Positions 53,780 through 64,000 of a stretch of 64,000 bases of DNA are shown here, in pieces. Both the position numbers and the translations under genes were made by a program. The stretch lies in assembly GCA_028554795.2 (NCBI GenBank), contig CM068830.1:49300355-49364354 (forward strand). The letters run 5' to 3'. The notes beneath the pieces are model-generated. The model worked only from the letters and a program-made list of their open reading frames with translations. It was not told where the DNA came from and made no database searches. This DNA comes from Sinohyriopsis cumingii (lineage: Eukaryota > Mollusca > Bivalvia > Unionida > Unionidae). Position 1 is the first letter of the stretch. Every line of letters starts with the position of its first letter.

Positions 53780-54990
53780 TTTACAGTCTATAATTCCAGG
53801 ATGGAATTAAAGATCTAAATGAATTAAAATTTGATTGCTCTCTAAAGAGATTTTGCAGCTCATTCCATATAGTGGCAGCTGCGTATCTAAAGGGTTTTGT
53901 GCCAAATGTTCAGGTTTTAATTCTTGGGGCATCTAAACTATTTGAAGATCTTAAATTGTATTTATTGTGTTTTAAAACATATTAAATCATCAAACCATTT
54001 GGGAGCATGTTTATTCATAATTTTGGAAGTCTCCCAGGCCATAACACGAAGTCTGCGCACCTTTAGGGTTGGCACTTTTGCGATAAGTAAGAGTTTATGA
54101 TAGCTGCTTGTGTAGTCGTCCTACACAAATTTCTTCTATTTTTTTCAAGTTTAGAAGTGTTCATGTCACTGCAGAAATGCCATGCTAAGAGACAGAAATC
54201 GAATTTAGAGAGGATAAATATATATGTGATTGTCAGTTATTTTTAGTCTAGTGAGCTCTGACGAATACGTTTTAGGACAGTTCTTTGCCTTGAGGCTTTC
54301 CTACATAAATTACATACATGTGAATCGAATTGCAGTTGATAGTCAGTGTCAGTTCCTAGTGGTTTAACAGTTTCTTCTTAGTTTATGGCAGCATGATGCT
54401 TATATTTAGTACAGGCTTCATGCTGAATGTCTTTCAACACACATCCTTGAAAGTTTTCCTGGTTGGATTGGATTTTGTTAGCAGTGAACCAATCAATCTG
54501 AATGTTGGAGTCTCCTTTAGGCATGTAAATCAGTGTCAAAATCCGGGGAGGAAACGGACAAAGTCTTAATTATCGGGATAATTAGTTAAAGAGCCATGTG
54601 TAATAATTTAGAATATATCATTGATAAAAGCACTAAAAGTAATGAACCAAGGATATATCAATGAGCAACCCTTTTCTGAATTTCATTTCAATTACTCAAG
54701 ATGCCCTGCAACTTAATTTGCTGCTTTTGATTCGACAGATACCTCAGTAAGAGCCCTACTGAGTCACATGACACCTTAACTTGCAGATTACACTATCACG
54801 AGGTAGACAGTCAAATGCCTTAGATCAATCCTTCAAAATTGCAGCTACCTATTTCATCAACAGCCTTACTCAGGCTTTCAAGAAAGCGAAACAGAGTGGT
54901 CAGGTATCCATGGCAAACATCTAAAGGCTTAGCTTGACCATTGGCTAGATGATACAACGTATGAAGACTACTCAGTGCATAAATATGTCC
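53780..54990 (-). mobile_element. Non-LTR retrotransposon (CR1/Jockey-type) reverse transcriptase remnant
   Basis: The minus strand carries, over changing frames, DLSKAFDCLPRD-type RT sequence (near 54,800), KQQ.KLQGILSNWNEIQKG (near 54,690), and the thumb/C-terminal blocks LKVRRLRVMAWETSKIMNK (near 54,060) and PFRYAAATIWNEL (near 53,880). These are the conserved 3' blocks of CR1/Jockey-like LINEs. No complete frame remains, and the 5' end with the endonuclease is absent. Confidence 0.75.
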
Positions 54991-56467
54991 TGGCTAATCT
55001 TATGTTTTTTTACCTGGGTTACATTTTGTATGTTGATATTCATTTCTTAGGCACGTCTTATGCTAGAATCATAGGTGTGTATGCAAGCATATGATTAATG
55101 GCACGCCATCAGATTACTGTCGATATGGTGTAACTTAAAAGGTAAGTTCTTCAAGAATCGCAACAAAATGATAAGCCCTTTGACAACGCAAACAACAATC
55201 TCAAGGATAAAAGGCGTAGATATAACAATTTTGTATGAAAATATAAAGGAAAAAAATTAAAACTGATGATGATATGCATTTATGTTAGTACCACACCAGT
55301 AACTAAAAGAAGCTTAGCAGGATCTAAACATCCTTTTCTGACTTCAAGTTTTTGCAGTTAGCTGATGACGATACGAGAGTTTGGGGGACGTTATATCCAT
55401 AATATCCGTCCTAGAATAATGAATAGGCATCTTTATAAGTAATACATCCTAGTGCAAAAAGAGGTCTCGGTGACTTATTATTAATATTTCGGTGACTAGA
55501 TTGAACTTTTGTGATTACGTTCCCTAACTGGATGCCGTATATGTGAAAATCATTATACTATTAACTGAGTTTATGTTAGTACAATACCATTGCAACCAAA
55601 GAAGATCATTGTTACCTTTAGTTAATGCTGTACTAATGCAGATTAATTATTTATGCTTACCACAAGTACCCGTATATTGTTCCATGTGATATGCATCCTG
55701 GCCAGACCTTTCTGACGACGGCAATTAAAAGAAGGAATAAATATGTTCATTCAGTCTTAAATGTTTCATATTAATGACCACACATTGTATTTTGTGTGAT
55801 GTGTTATCTTCAACTGCATATTTTTCGTGTGACATTCTATATGTAGTACCTCATTAAGGTAATCACTAAATTATAATGCTTATAATTTTGGCTGTCACTC
55901 AAGAATTATCCAAGGTCTGAGACTTCAACCAGTCAGATCTAAAATCTATCGCGAAGATAATGATAATAGGCATTTAAAGTATATTTGTGGGACAATGATT
56001 TAAAACGAAATGAACTTTTTGTCAACTCATGAAAATTATTATTATTATTATTATTATTATTCGTCTTTTTATGTTCGTACACAGTATGATACATACATGA
56101 ATCCCAGTTTCCGGAACACTTATGTTTGCCGGTTAGGAATAAAAGGTGGAATGCGTAATCGGCAACAGGTATTATGCGGAAAATATGTGGACTAGATTCC
56201 GCCTTCTACCCGTTGCCAATTCCGCAATACTATTTTATATCCATAACCATGTTTGCCGATGATATTGATTGACGAATTAAGATGGGAAGTATGGCAGTGT
56301 TCCAGCATCCACGAGACTCTAAAACAATATGCATGTAACCTATACCCAAATTAGAATCAAAGGGACGGAAAAAAGTGAAAAGCTAATAATAAAGATAGTA
56401 TTTCTTTTCAAAAGTTGCGAGAGAGTTTCAAGAAACATGGGGACTTTAAGTTTCCTTGTAGAAAAAA
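54991..56467. other. Non-coding stretch
   Basis: No gene. An (ATT)n run lies at 56,037-56,062. Several GACTCA/ATGATATGCAT-like words recur without clear periodicity. Confidence 0.4.
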
Positions 56468-56705
56468 ATGGCGTCTCGGGTGGACTAGTGGTCTAAAGCG
56501 TTCGCCTTTACCGATCAGTGCCATCTCACCTCTGTTTTTGATTTGAGTTTCGAGCTCAACCAATGTGGTTATGTGAGATAGCTTGCCAGTTTCTTCACGT
56601 GAGTCGGTAGTACTTGCCAATTTTTGTCCGGGTTCTTCCTTCACCTGTTATATTGGCTTCCATATAGTCTATCTTTCGTTAAGGAATGGCTTTAAACCCA
56701 ACAAG
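56468..56705 (+). mobile_element. Diverged SINE (family A)
   Basis: The head GGTGGACTAGTGGTCTAAAG, CACCTCTGTTTTTGATTTGA and the body AGCTTGCCAG..GGAATGGCTTTAAACCC follow the 31.94 kb SINE with many substitutions. Confidence 0.8.
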
Positions 56706-58517
56706 CAAACTACAGAACATTGTACAAAGGTTTATCCTGTATTAAAATAGATTAAAACTCTTCAGTGATAGCGACTGTTACCCATGGATGTCGAAATAAA
56801 AAAAAGAGAGACCCAGTGCCGATCCGTGTTCACTTCACATTATTTATTTATTCGAACCAAATACAAATTCGGGGTCCTCTTTCCCCGTTACTTACCACTG
56901 ACGAAATCTCTGTAAGAATTTTTTTTTCACAATGCATTGTAATCTTTCTACCGTAGTATCAACTGGAGCCGATAACTTCACCTACACGCAGATGAAGGAT
57001 TAGGTGGGTAACGTAACTTCTAAAGTAGATACGATCAGAGTTGAAGATGTCTAAATTGAAACATTATATAATATATAAAGAGAAGCAAATTAGATCTAAA
57101 GCCCTACAAGAATAATGAAATCCCAGTTCATACTTTTCGTCATCTAAATTTGGTATTTCTAAAGCAGTTTTCGTTTTCATCACGAAGGAGGGCTTTCAAG
57201 TCACCAGCGATGGTTGCGTATGCAATTTATTTGGCCCAGTTTGACTTAAAATCAATAATAAATATTGTGCATGCAAAAGCAGATGCACCCTGTGTACACA
57301 AATAAAAATATGGTGACATTATTAGTACAGAAGGGCACTCTAAAGGTTCTGTCATACTAACATCTATCCCCGTCACAATATATGCTTTTACTGAAGAAAG
57401 GAGTTGCATTTGCAGTTTGGCTGACTTGTGTTTTAAATGTTGTAATACTGAAATTCTGTTTTATTGTACAACCTTGTTCGTTGACTAAACTGGCTGGATG
57501 TTGATACAGGTGTCACTGTTGTGTGATTAAATGTATGCCGTGCATGAGAAAGCTTCTAAGGTTTCTACAGCAATTATGTAAATTAATTGTCATGTAACAT
57601 CCTTTGTTGTAGTCTTGGAAGTGGGGGAGGTGGTCAAAGTAGTTTTGTTGCCACTTTAAACATTGAATGAAACACAAACAGAATTTGTGAAGGCAATAAC
57701 ATAATATCTAAACTATTAATATTTGCAATTTTTTCTCTCCGATTGGTTCTAGTTCGAATTCGGTGCTTTTAAGATTTGGAAACTCCACGTGGATTGGTTT
57801 CGTAGCCATTCTATATAGAAGCCTGTCATGTTGTCAATTTTTCGAGGATGATTGTCTTTGAATTCTGGATACACTCGGAGACTGATGTACCAGTGTAATG
57901 TGATGTATGTTGCGTTTGTGTAATTTATCTTATATGTTTGCTTGTTATTTTTGTGTATGATGTATTGCCTGGATCTTGTAAGCATTGTTCCCTTGACCCG
58001 TCATAACTAAATCGGAGAAGAATGCATGTGATCAACGTCCTTTGGTGCATGGTGTGCAGTCTTTTACATGTTTATGGCAGTAATCAGCGTGGCAGTACTC
58101 ATGAAGTAGTCGACAAACAAACCCGAAGTATCTGTGTTTCGTTTATTGTACGTCCTTAAATAATCGTACCGCGTTTTATTGAATTTAACCTTGAGGTTTC
58201 CGACTTGTTTTTGTTCATACACACATACACAGTCAGAAGCATTGATGATTAGATGACACAGTTCCACCTGTCAGGTTACCTGAAATAATGAGTATCATAC
58301 ATTCAGTTTCATTTTGCACTTTTAAAAAATGTGACATGACGTGTCGTACAGGTGATGAATCGTGGAAACAACATCTTGTTTGCGTGAGGAGATGTGCTGA
58401 AAGAAGGTTTGAGACAAGGAAAGGAAATATCACATTAATAAAAATCGGAAGGAATTTGTAGAGAAATGGTATAGGCGGGAGAAAATATGTGACCTTATAT
58501 ATCGGAAAACACTACAA

Positions 58518-58519
<2 letters not shown>
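56706..58519. other. Non-coding stretch
   Basis: No supportable gene or RNA; short frames only. Confidence 0.4.

Positions 58520-58595
<76 letters not shown>
58520..58595. repeat. (TA)n microsatellite
   Basis: About 76 bp of TA. Confidence 0.95.
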
Positions 58596-58597
<2 letters not shown>

Positions 58598-58927
58598 AAT
58601 ATGCATAAGCAATAACCATCTCGATACAATTCAATTGATTTCATGGGTTTTGTTTGTTTTTAATAGCTATTATTAGGGACATGTGCATGTGACAGTATCA
58701 CCGTCAAGACTATGAAGAAATACCAGACACTTCAATGTTTACATATAACTTTTTTCTGGATAAACGTTATTGCATGCGTAAAGACATGACATAAAACATG
58801 ACCTTCGTGCAGCTGGAATAAGTGGGACAAGATCTGTATTCAAAATGTTTTCTCATTTTCCATTAGATCAAGGGAATCATTCTTTGAGGATTGCAAAACC
58901 TTCCAATTTTATCCCATAAAACTAAGG

Positions 58928-59212
58928 ATGTCGGACTTAATGAGGAAAGCTATGACGATAATAACAGCTCCAATCTGGGTACCCGTAGCCGCAGTAGGTG
59001 GGGTGATTTCGGGTCCTATCAGAGGAATTAAGGACGCCCTGGAAAATGGGGAACAAAACGGAGGAAGTGATGCTGATAAGGCTGCAAAAACAATAGGTGC
59101 TTTGCCAGGATCAGTAGTTTGACGTACCGTTACATGACCTTTTTAGGCTATTGGATATATTGGCAAATCCATGTGGGACGATGATGATGAGGATGAGAAG
59201 GAAAAGAAATAG
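58928..59212 (+). CDS. Possible small gene with a 33-nt intron
   Basis: ATG 58,928 opens MSDLMRKAMTIITAPIWVPV, a hydrophobic Gly/Val-rich helix (AAVGGVISGPIRGIKDALEN), then a Gly/Ser/Asp-rich part ending LPGS. The plain frame stops at 59,120. A GTAGTTTGAC...CTTTTTAG stretch (59,114-59,146) is exactly 33 nt. If removed, the frame continues AIGYIGKSMWDDDDEDEKEKK to TAG 59,210-59,212. The hydrophobic plus acidic-tail design and matching phase argue for a real gene. The tiny intron argues against it. Not a family I can name. Confidence 0.4.
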
Positions 59213-59559
59213 AGTGCACACACAGTTTAGTAAGTTTAACTGACAGTTATGATTTGCTTTATGATTGTTATTTTTTAAAAATTATCCCTTAGCTTCTTTA
59301 ATATTTATTTTTTGTAACAACTCATGCATGTAACTTGATATTTCATTATTTTATATGGGTATTTCAGTAGTGTCGCCTGCGTTTGTGAATGTTAGTTTTA
59401 CAGCAAATCAAAAACAAAAAAAAGAAGAAAAAAAAGAAAAGACAAAAGATATTAATATCAATAACAATTTATCCTATGATTAATCGACTGAGTGGCGTTC
59501 AACAGAAAATCAATGCATGATAGACTATTTTGTGTCTAGACGATGAGAGTAATGATATA
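59213..59559. other. Spacer
   Basis: AT-rich, A-rich run at about 59,405-59,450; nothing else seen. Confidence 0.4.
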
Positions 59560-60255
59560 CTATTAAGTGACGATATGAGAGCAATGATGGACTATTTGGT
59601 GCCGATATGAGAGCAATGATGGACTATTTGGTGCCGATATGAGAGCAATGATGGACTATTTGGTGCCGATATGAGAGCAATGATGGACTATTTGGTGCCG
59701 ATATGAGAGTACTGATGGATTATTTAGTGCTGATATGAGAATGAAGATGGACTATTTAGTGCCGATATGAGAGTAACGATGGACTATTTAGTGCAGAAGC
59801 GATGAGAGTAATAATAAACTATTTAGTGCCAATATGAGAGTAATGGTGGACTATTTAATGCCGATATGAGAGTACTGATGGATTATTTAGTGCCGATATG
59901 AGAATGAAGATGGACTATTTAGTGCCGATATGAGTGTAATGATGGACTATTTAGTGCCAGTATGAGAGTAATGGTGGACTATTTAATGCCGATATGAGAA
60001 TACTGATGGATAATTTAGTGCCGATATGACAATGAAGATGGACTATTTAGTGCCGATATGAGTGTAATGATGGACTATTTAGTGCCAATATGAGAGTAAT
60101 GGTGGACTATTTAATGCTGATATGAGAGTACTGATGGATCATTTAGTGCCGATATGAGAATGAAGATGGACTATTTAGTGCCGATATGAGAGCACTCATG
60201 GACTATTTAGTGCCGATATGAGAGTACTGATGGACTATTTAGTGCCAAAGCGCTG
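59560..60255 (+). repeat. Minisatellite, 32-bp unit, about 21 copies
   Basis: The unit is GTGCCGATATGAGAGCAATG then ATGGACTATTTG, with homogenised early copies and a three-variant higher-order pattern from 59,750 on. Confidence 0.95.
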
Positions 60256-60518
60256 AGAGTAATTATAGGCTATTTAGTGCAGAGACAGTAAGATTACAGT
60301 GCCTTGCCCAGGAACACAGACATGAACTTGGTTAATCTGTGTAAGATTTGAACCCGAAACTTTCTGAGTTTCAGCACAGTACTTAACAACCCAGAAGACA
60401 ATTCTTATATCAGTAATATTATTGTATCCATTTTCAAAAATGGCTATCATAGCAAAAACATTTTCCTCGTCCGTGTAATCGTAAGGCCCAATTCAGAACG
60501 TTATTGTTTCATTGATAG

Positions 60519-60521
<3 letters not shown>

Positions 60522-60606
<85 letters not shown>
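60522..60606. repeat. (TA)n microsatellite
   Basis: About 85 bp of TA. Confidence 0.95.
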
Positions 60607-60609
<3 letters not shown>

Positions 60610-63199
60610 AAATTAACAGTATACTCGCTACAATCTTTCTTTGCTTATTAGACATAGTAACCGTAAGTAGTAACTTGCAATATATATAATCAGGATAAAT
60701 ATATAGAGTGGTCAATCATGATTGAATTTTCCAAGACAAAAATGTCATTAGAAATACATTACTTAAATGCCCTCATTAACTTAGCCAAGGAAAAGAGTAA
60801 AGTCCAAATTGAGAGAGAACCAGGGTATATATGCATTAGACTTATATATTAACACACCGATCCTGTGTTGATAATGATAGACGATTTGAGGGTTGATGTC
60901 ACATATTTATAAAATCGAGGAATTTTTGAAGACAGACCTGTCCGAAACACATCCATGCTTACTTTAAACTATTACCGGCATGTCGGGTGAACGGTCCTTT
61001 TGCAGATATGCACAGAATATTCAGGATCAAATCCTGTTTTTGATGACCTGTATGTCCACGCGGACTAATACAACACTGTATTATGTGGCCCTATTGAATT
61101 TCCTGGCTCCATACGGGTGTTACGAATTACCGGTACGTGTCTAAACAGTACGCCGCCGTTTTCCGGACAAATTTGTATACAGAACAATTGCTCATTGTAT
61201 CCTCCATCAGTATCAAAACAGTTTTTGTTGTTTTGTTTTGGCTTTATTTGGGAGTGGGTGGGCTGATTTATCAGATTAAATTCGTATTTGTGAAAAGACG
61301 TTCACCTCTAAGCTATATTATAATATGCCTCTATGGGAAGGTACTCACCTCTAAGCAAAGAAAGGACCATATTAGAATAATCATCAGTGAAACGATATTT
61401 ACTTCTCGACCAAGATAGAACCATGTTATAAACTGCATCTCTTGAGAGGCAGTCACCTCTTAGTTAGGAGAAAACCATGTTATAATAAAGACTTTTGTGA
61501 AGTCAGTCACATTTGAGCAAAGAGAGTACCTTATATGTTTTTGCGATGTTATGAAATTTACTTAATCTAATGCGACATTTTAGTTCTGCAACGTCGACGT
61601 CATTTGGTCCATTAAAACGAAAATCTACGTCTTATTCAGGTAAATGTTTGTGCAGCTAAAGTCGATTAAGGCTCCTAGGTCCATTTATTGATCATTTTTT
61701 TGAAATAACTAATTGTTGCCAATTTTTTTGTTAAATCCAGTGTACTATCTTTAAACAAACACGGGAGCCCCAACGGAAGGCTCACTTAAAAGTGATATAA
61801 TGTACTACAATAGAAGGTATGTGCACAGTATAGCGATCGATATATGCTATAACTACACGGCAATTGCTATACAATAAAGTACATTATTATATGCTCATTT
61901 GTTTCTCCGTTAACTTTACATTCTCAGAATCGTTCAGTATTTTACGATATTGCACACCTTCATATTGCATTCACATGCATAAAGGAACAACTTTCTATTG
62001 TAAACAAACAATGGATGCAGACGCCAGCACTCTTGATTTGTAAACAAATCATCTACACTCGCGTAGTAGGCACTTTACGTTTTGGTTGATGAAATTTGTT
62101 TCTGAATGAACTAAAGCAGATGTTTCGTGAACTGCCACATAGCAGCTGCTTTGGCACATTCCGCGTTAACTTTCTTGATACAATGTTTCGGATTTAGGCT
62201 AGCTATACAGTAAACGCCAGACAGGGTCCTTACAAATACCATGCAAGTGACAAGGCATAAGCTTGTCTTCTTTAGCTGGTAATAATAATGGCAAAAAATA
62301 TACTTACAGTTTTACATCCTGAATTTCCTCAAAATGTACTTTCTTAGTTCAGCAAATCCGAATTACATGAGGCATGTCATGCGTTCTCACGCTTAATTAT
62401 ACATTTCGAAATTGTACTGTAATTACGACTATATTCCAAGTGCAATTACACCCTCCTTACTGCACTCAAAATTAAATAAACATTAAATTGAATAGCGTCT
62501 TGACAGTCAGTGACAGAACAAACACACTTGCAGATGTCAACACGTTTCGCCCGCGCTACTTCAATCCGATGTATTTCATATACAATCTGCACAGATGAAT
62601 CCAGTCTATAATCATGAAATTTCGTAGAATCGACACAAATACCAAAATCTATTCATTCCAGATCAAATAGAAAACTTTTTCCAATGCGCATTCATTAACA
62701 ATATGACTCCAAATTTCAATTTTAAATCGACAAAAACACCATTGTCTTTCGAAACTTATGTCTAGTGCGCGACAAGTTCAAATTTATCTGATCGGAGTTA
62801 TCTGCGCATTAATAATGTTGTTGCGTAATGATGAATCTGCGCTTGTGTATTTAGTTTGGGATACGGCATAGATTCATTTACTTTGTTTCTTATAGTGCAT
62901 TTTGTTTATGTAATTAACCCTTAGGTAGAATAAGAAAATGAGCATATAATAAAATGGTTACTATATTTGTATGGAAAAAATATGAACTCGCTTTGTCGGA
63001 TGGATATACTGCACTCCCAATTTCTTGCAGTATTCCATCCAAAAACTCGTTCATATTTTCCCATATAAATGTAGGAACGTATAATTCCAAATTTTTAAAG
63101 AAAGGATGAGAAATATATAGAATATGCTACTATCGGAACACCTTTATCTATGCTAATCCTGAGCTGGTAATCCCTATAATCCTTTGATATTAGCTCCTG
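60607..63199. other. Non-coding stretch
   Basis: No gene seen. Around 61,300-61,510 a TCACCTCTAAGC...GGACCATATTA-type motif recurs three to four times (about 70-bp spacing), an old tandem repeat. The 61,137-61,418 frame runs through it. Confidence 0.45.
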
Positions 63200-64000
63200 C
63201 TCATAGTGTCTTCTCCGAATGACATGTCCCAGCCACCAAGTGCAGAGTATCAATTCAAAAGTGTTCTCCATGGTATAGCAGTGTTAGAGACCAGCTTCGC
63301 ACTGCTAAAAGAGACCGCCGTAAAGCTCAGAGGCTTTGGCTTTCCATCAGACTCACTATTCATAAGCAAATCTATGAAGCCGCTAAAAAGAATGTCACAA
63401 ATATAGTCCATACAGCGAAATCAGCCCACTTCACTACTAAGATCATGGAATGTTCCAGCTGCAAAGAGCTCTTCGAGATTACTAACAAGCTAATGTCAAG
63501 GAACAAATCTACACCACTTCCAACTACCTTCTCTCCAGTCGACCTTCCGGACATGTTTGTAAATTTCTTCCATGACAAAGTACAAACCATTTGAGATAAG
63601 CTTCACACAATTTCAATTGACTCGTCATCGCCGTACAGTTGGGATACAGAATTTGAGCGGCAACCATTAGCAGCATTTGAACCTGTCTGTATATATTTCG
63701 TACGTGCAATGCTGATGAAGAGTGCACCAAAGTCGTGAACTTGATCCAATTCCAACATCACTGTTGCTTGAGTGCTTAGATCCAGTATTGCCTTCACTAA
63801 CCGATGTTATTAATAATTCTCTCTCATCCGGGGAATTCCCATTATTTTTCAAAATTGCCATTTAAAGGCCTCTGCTGAAGAAGCCAACACTAGATCATAA
63901 CGATTTCAAGAACTACCGCCCAGTTTCTAATCTCCCATTCATATAAAAAATCTCAGAAAAGGTTGTTCTATCCCAGCTTGTATTTCATCTGAATTCAAAG
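63200..64000 (+). mobile_element. Non-LTR retrotransposon (CR1/Jockey-type) pol remnant, runs off the window
   Basis: Plus-strand sequence encodes the linker and start of a LINE RT: AAKKNVTNIVHTAKSAHF, CKELFEITNKLMSRNKSTPL, DLPDMFVNFFHDKVQTI, then after stops and shifts AFEPV, LMKSAPKS, and near 63,900 an FKNYRPVSNLPF-type block (RT motif 1). Frames change several times. The element continues to the right of the window. Confidence 0.75.

Overview
This is animal nuclear DNA, most likely from a marine invertebrate. The evidence is a spliced RO60 (TROVE/vWA) gene, tRNA-derived SINEs with (AAC)n tails and perfect target-site duplications, LINE and Ty3/Gypsy remnants, many minisatellites and long AT-rich non-coding stretches. 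The SINE and repeat style suggests a mollusc-like lophotrochozoan, but nothing fixes the species. The window is dominated by eroded, integrated virus-like DNA and ordinary repeats; RO60 is the only clear conserved host gene.

Region 1 (1-5.6 kb) is the end of a Polinton/Maverick- or adintovirus-like element that continues left of the window. It has a minor capsid-like gene (cut by the edge), an intact F54H12.2-type capsid gene, a cysteine-rich small gene split by TAG, and an adenovirus-type cysteine protease split by TGA at the residue after its catalytic His. Three small coiled-coil/charged genes follow. Each is preceded by the same promoter module (GGGGGATGTTTTCCTTCAC plus TATA). Each is followed 23-28 nt after its stop by a histone-mRNA-type stem-loop (6-bp stem, TTTC/TTTA loop, ACCC-type flank, then a GAAAAGA element). 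The end carries tandem repeats. A decayed relative of this block lies at 20.6-22.9 kb, with a CCHC zinc-knuckle gene, an orphan promoter, an expanded minisatellite, and a broken copy of the third small gene with the same kind of 3' hairpin.

Region 2 (5.6-20.4 kb) is mostly non-coding, with minisatellites, a Ty3/Gypsy integrase C-terminus and a SINE fragment. Region 3 (22.9-34.9 kb) holds decayed coding-like DNA of unknown origin and a Ty3/Gypsy remnant whose integrase precedes the reverse transcriptase (the Gmr1-like order). It also holds SINEs, a TIR element and one copy of a dispersed repeat. RO60 occupies 35.0-37.1 kb, followed by large 29-bp and 50-bp minisatellites.

Region 4 (39.8-51.96 kb) is a second, different virus-like element, nearly complete in layout. 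It has an rve-type integrase, a large minus-strand gene with a B-family polymerase-like motif A, an SF1/Pif1-like helicase and a C-terminal HNH domain, a divergent zinc-binding protein and an HNH homing endonuclease. A leftward block of putative virion genes follows: a SLATT-like membrane protein, an appendage protein, a fibre-like protein with a GDTMTGEL motif, a double-jelly-roll capsid protein, a minor capsid protein and a coiled-coil protein. Almost every gene is broken by frameshifts (often in A runs) or stops, and two SINEs have landed in its genes. Its left end is cut against the second copy of the dispersed repeat. Its right end carries a perfect 25-bp inverted repeat. Region 5 (52-64 kb) is SINE/LINE remnants, minisatellites, one possible small gene and AT-rich spacer.
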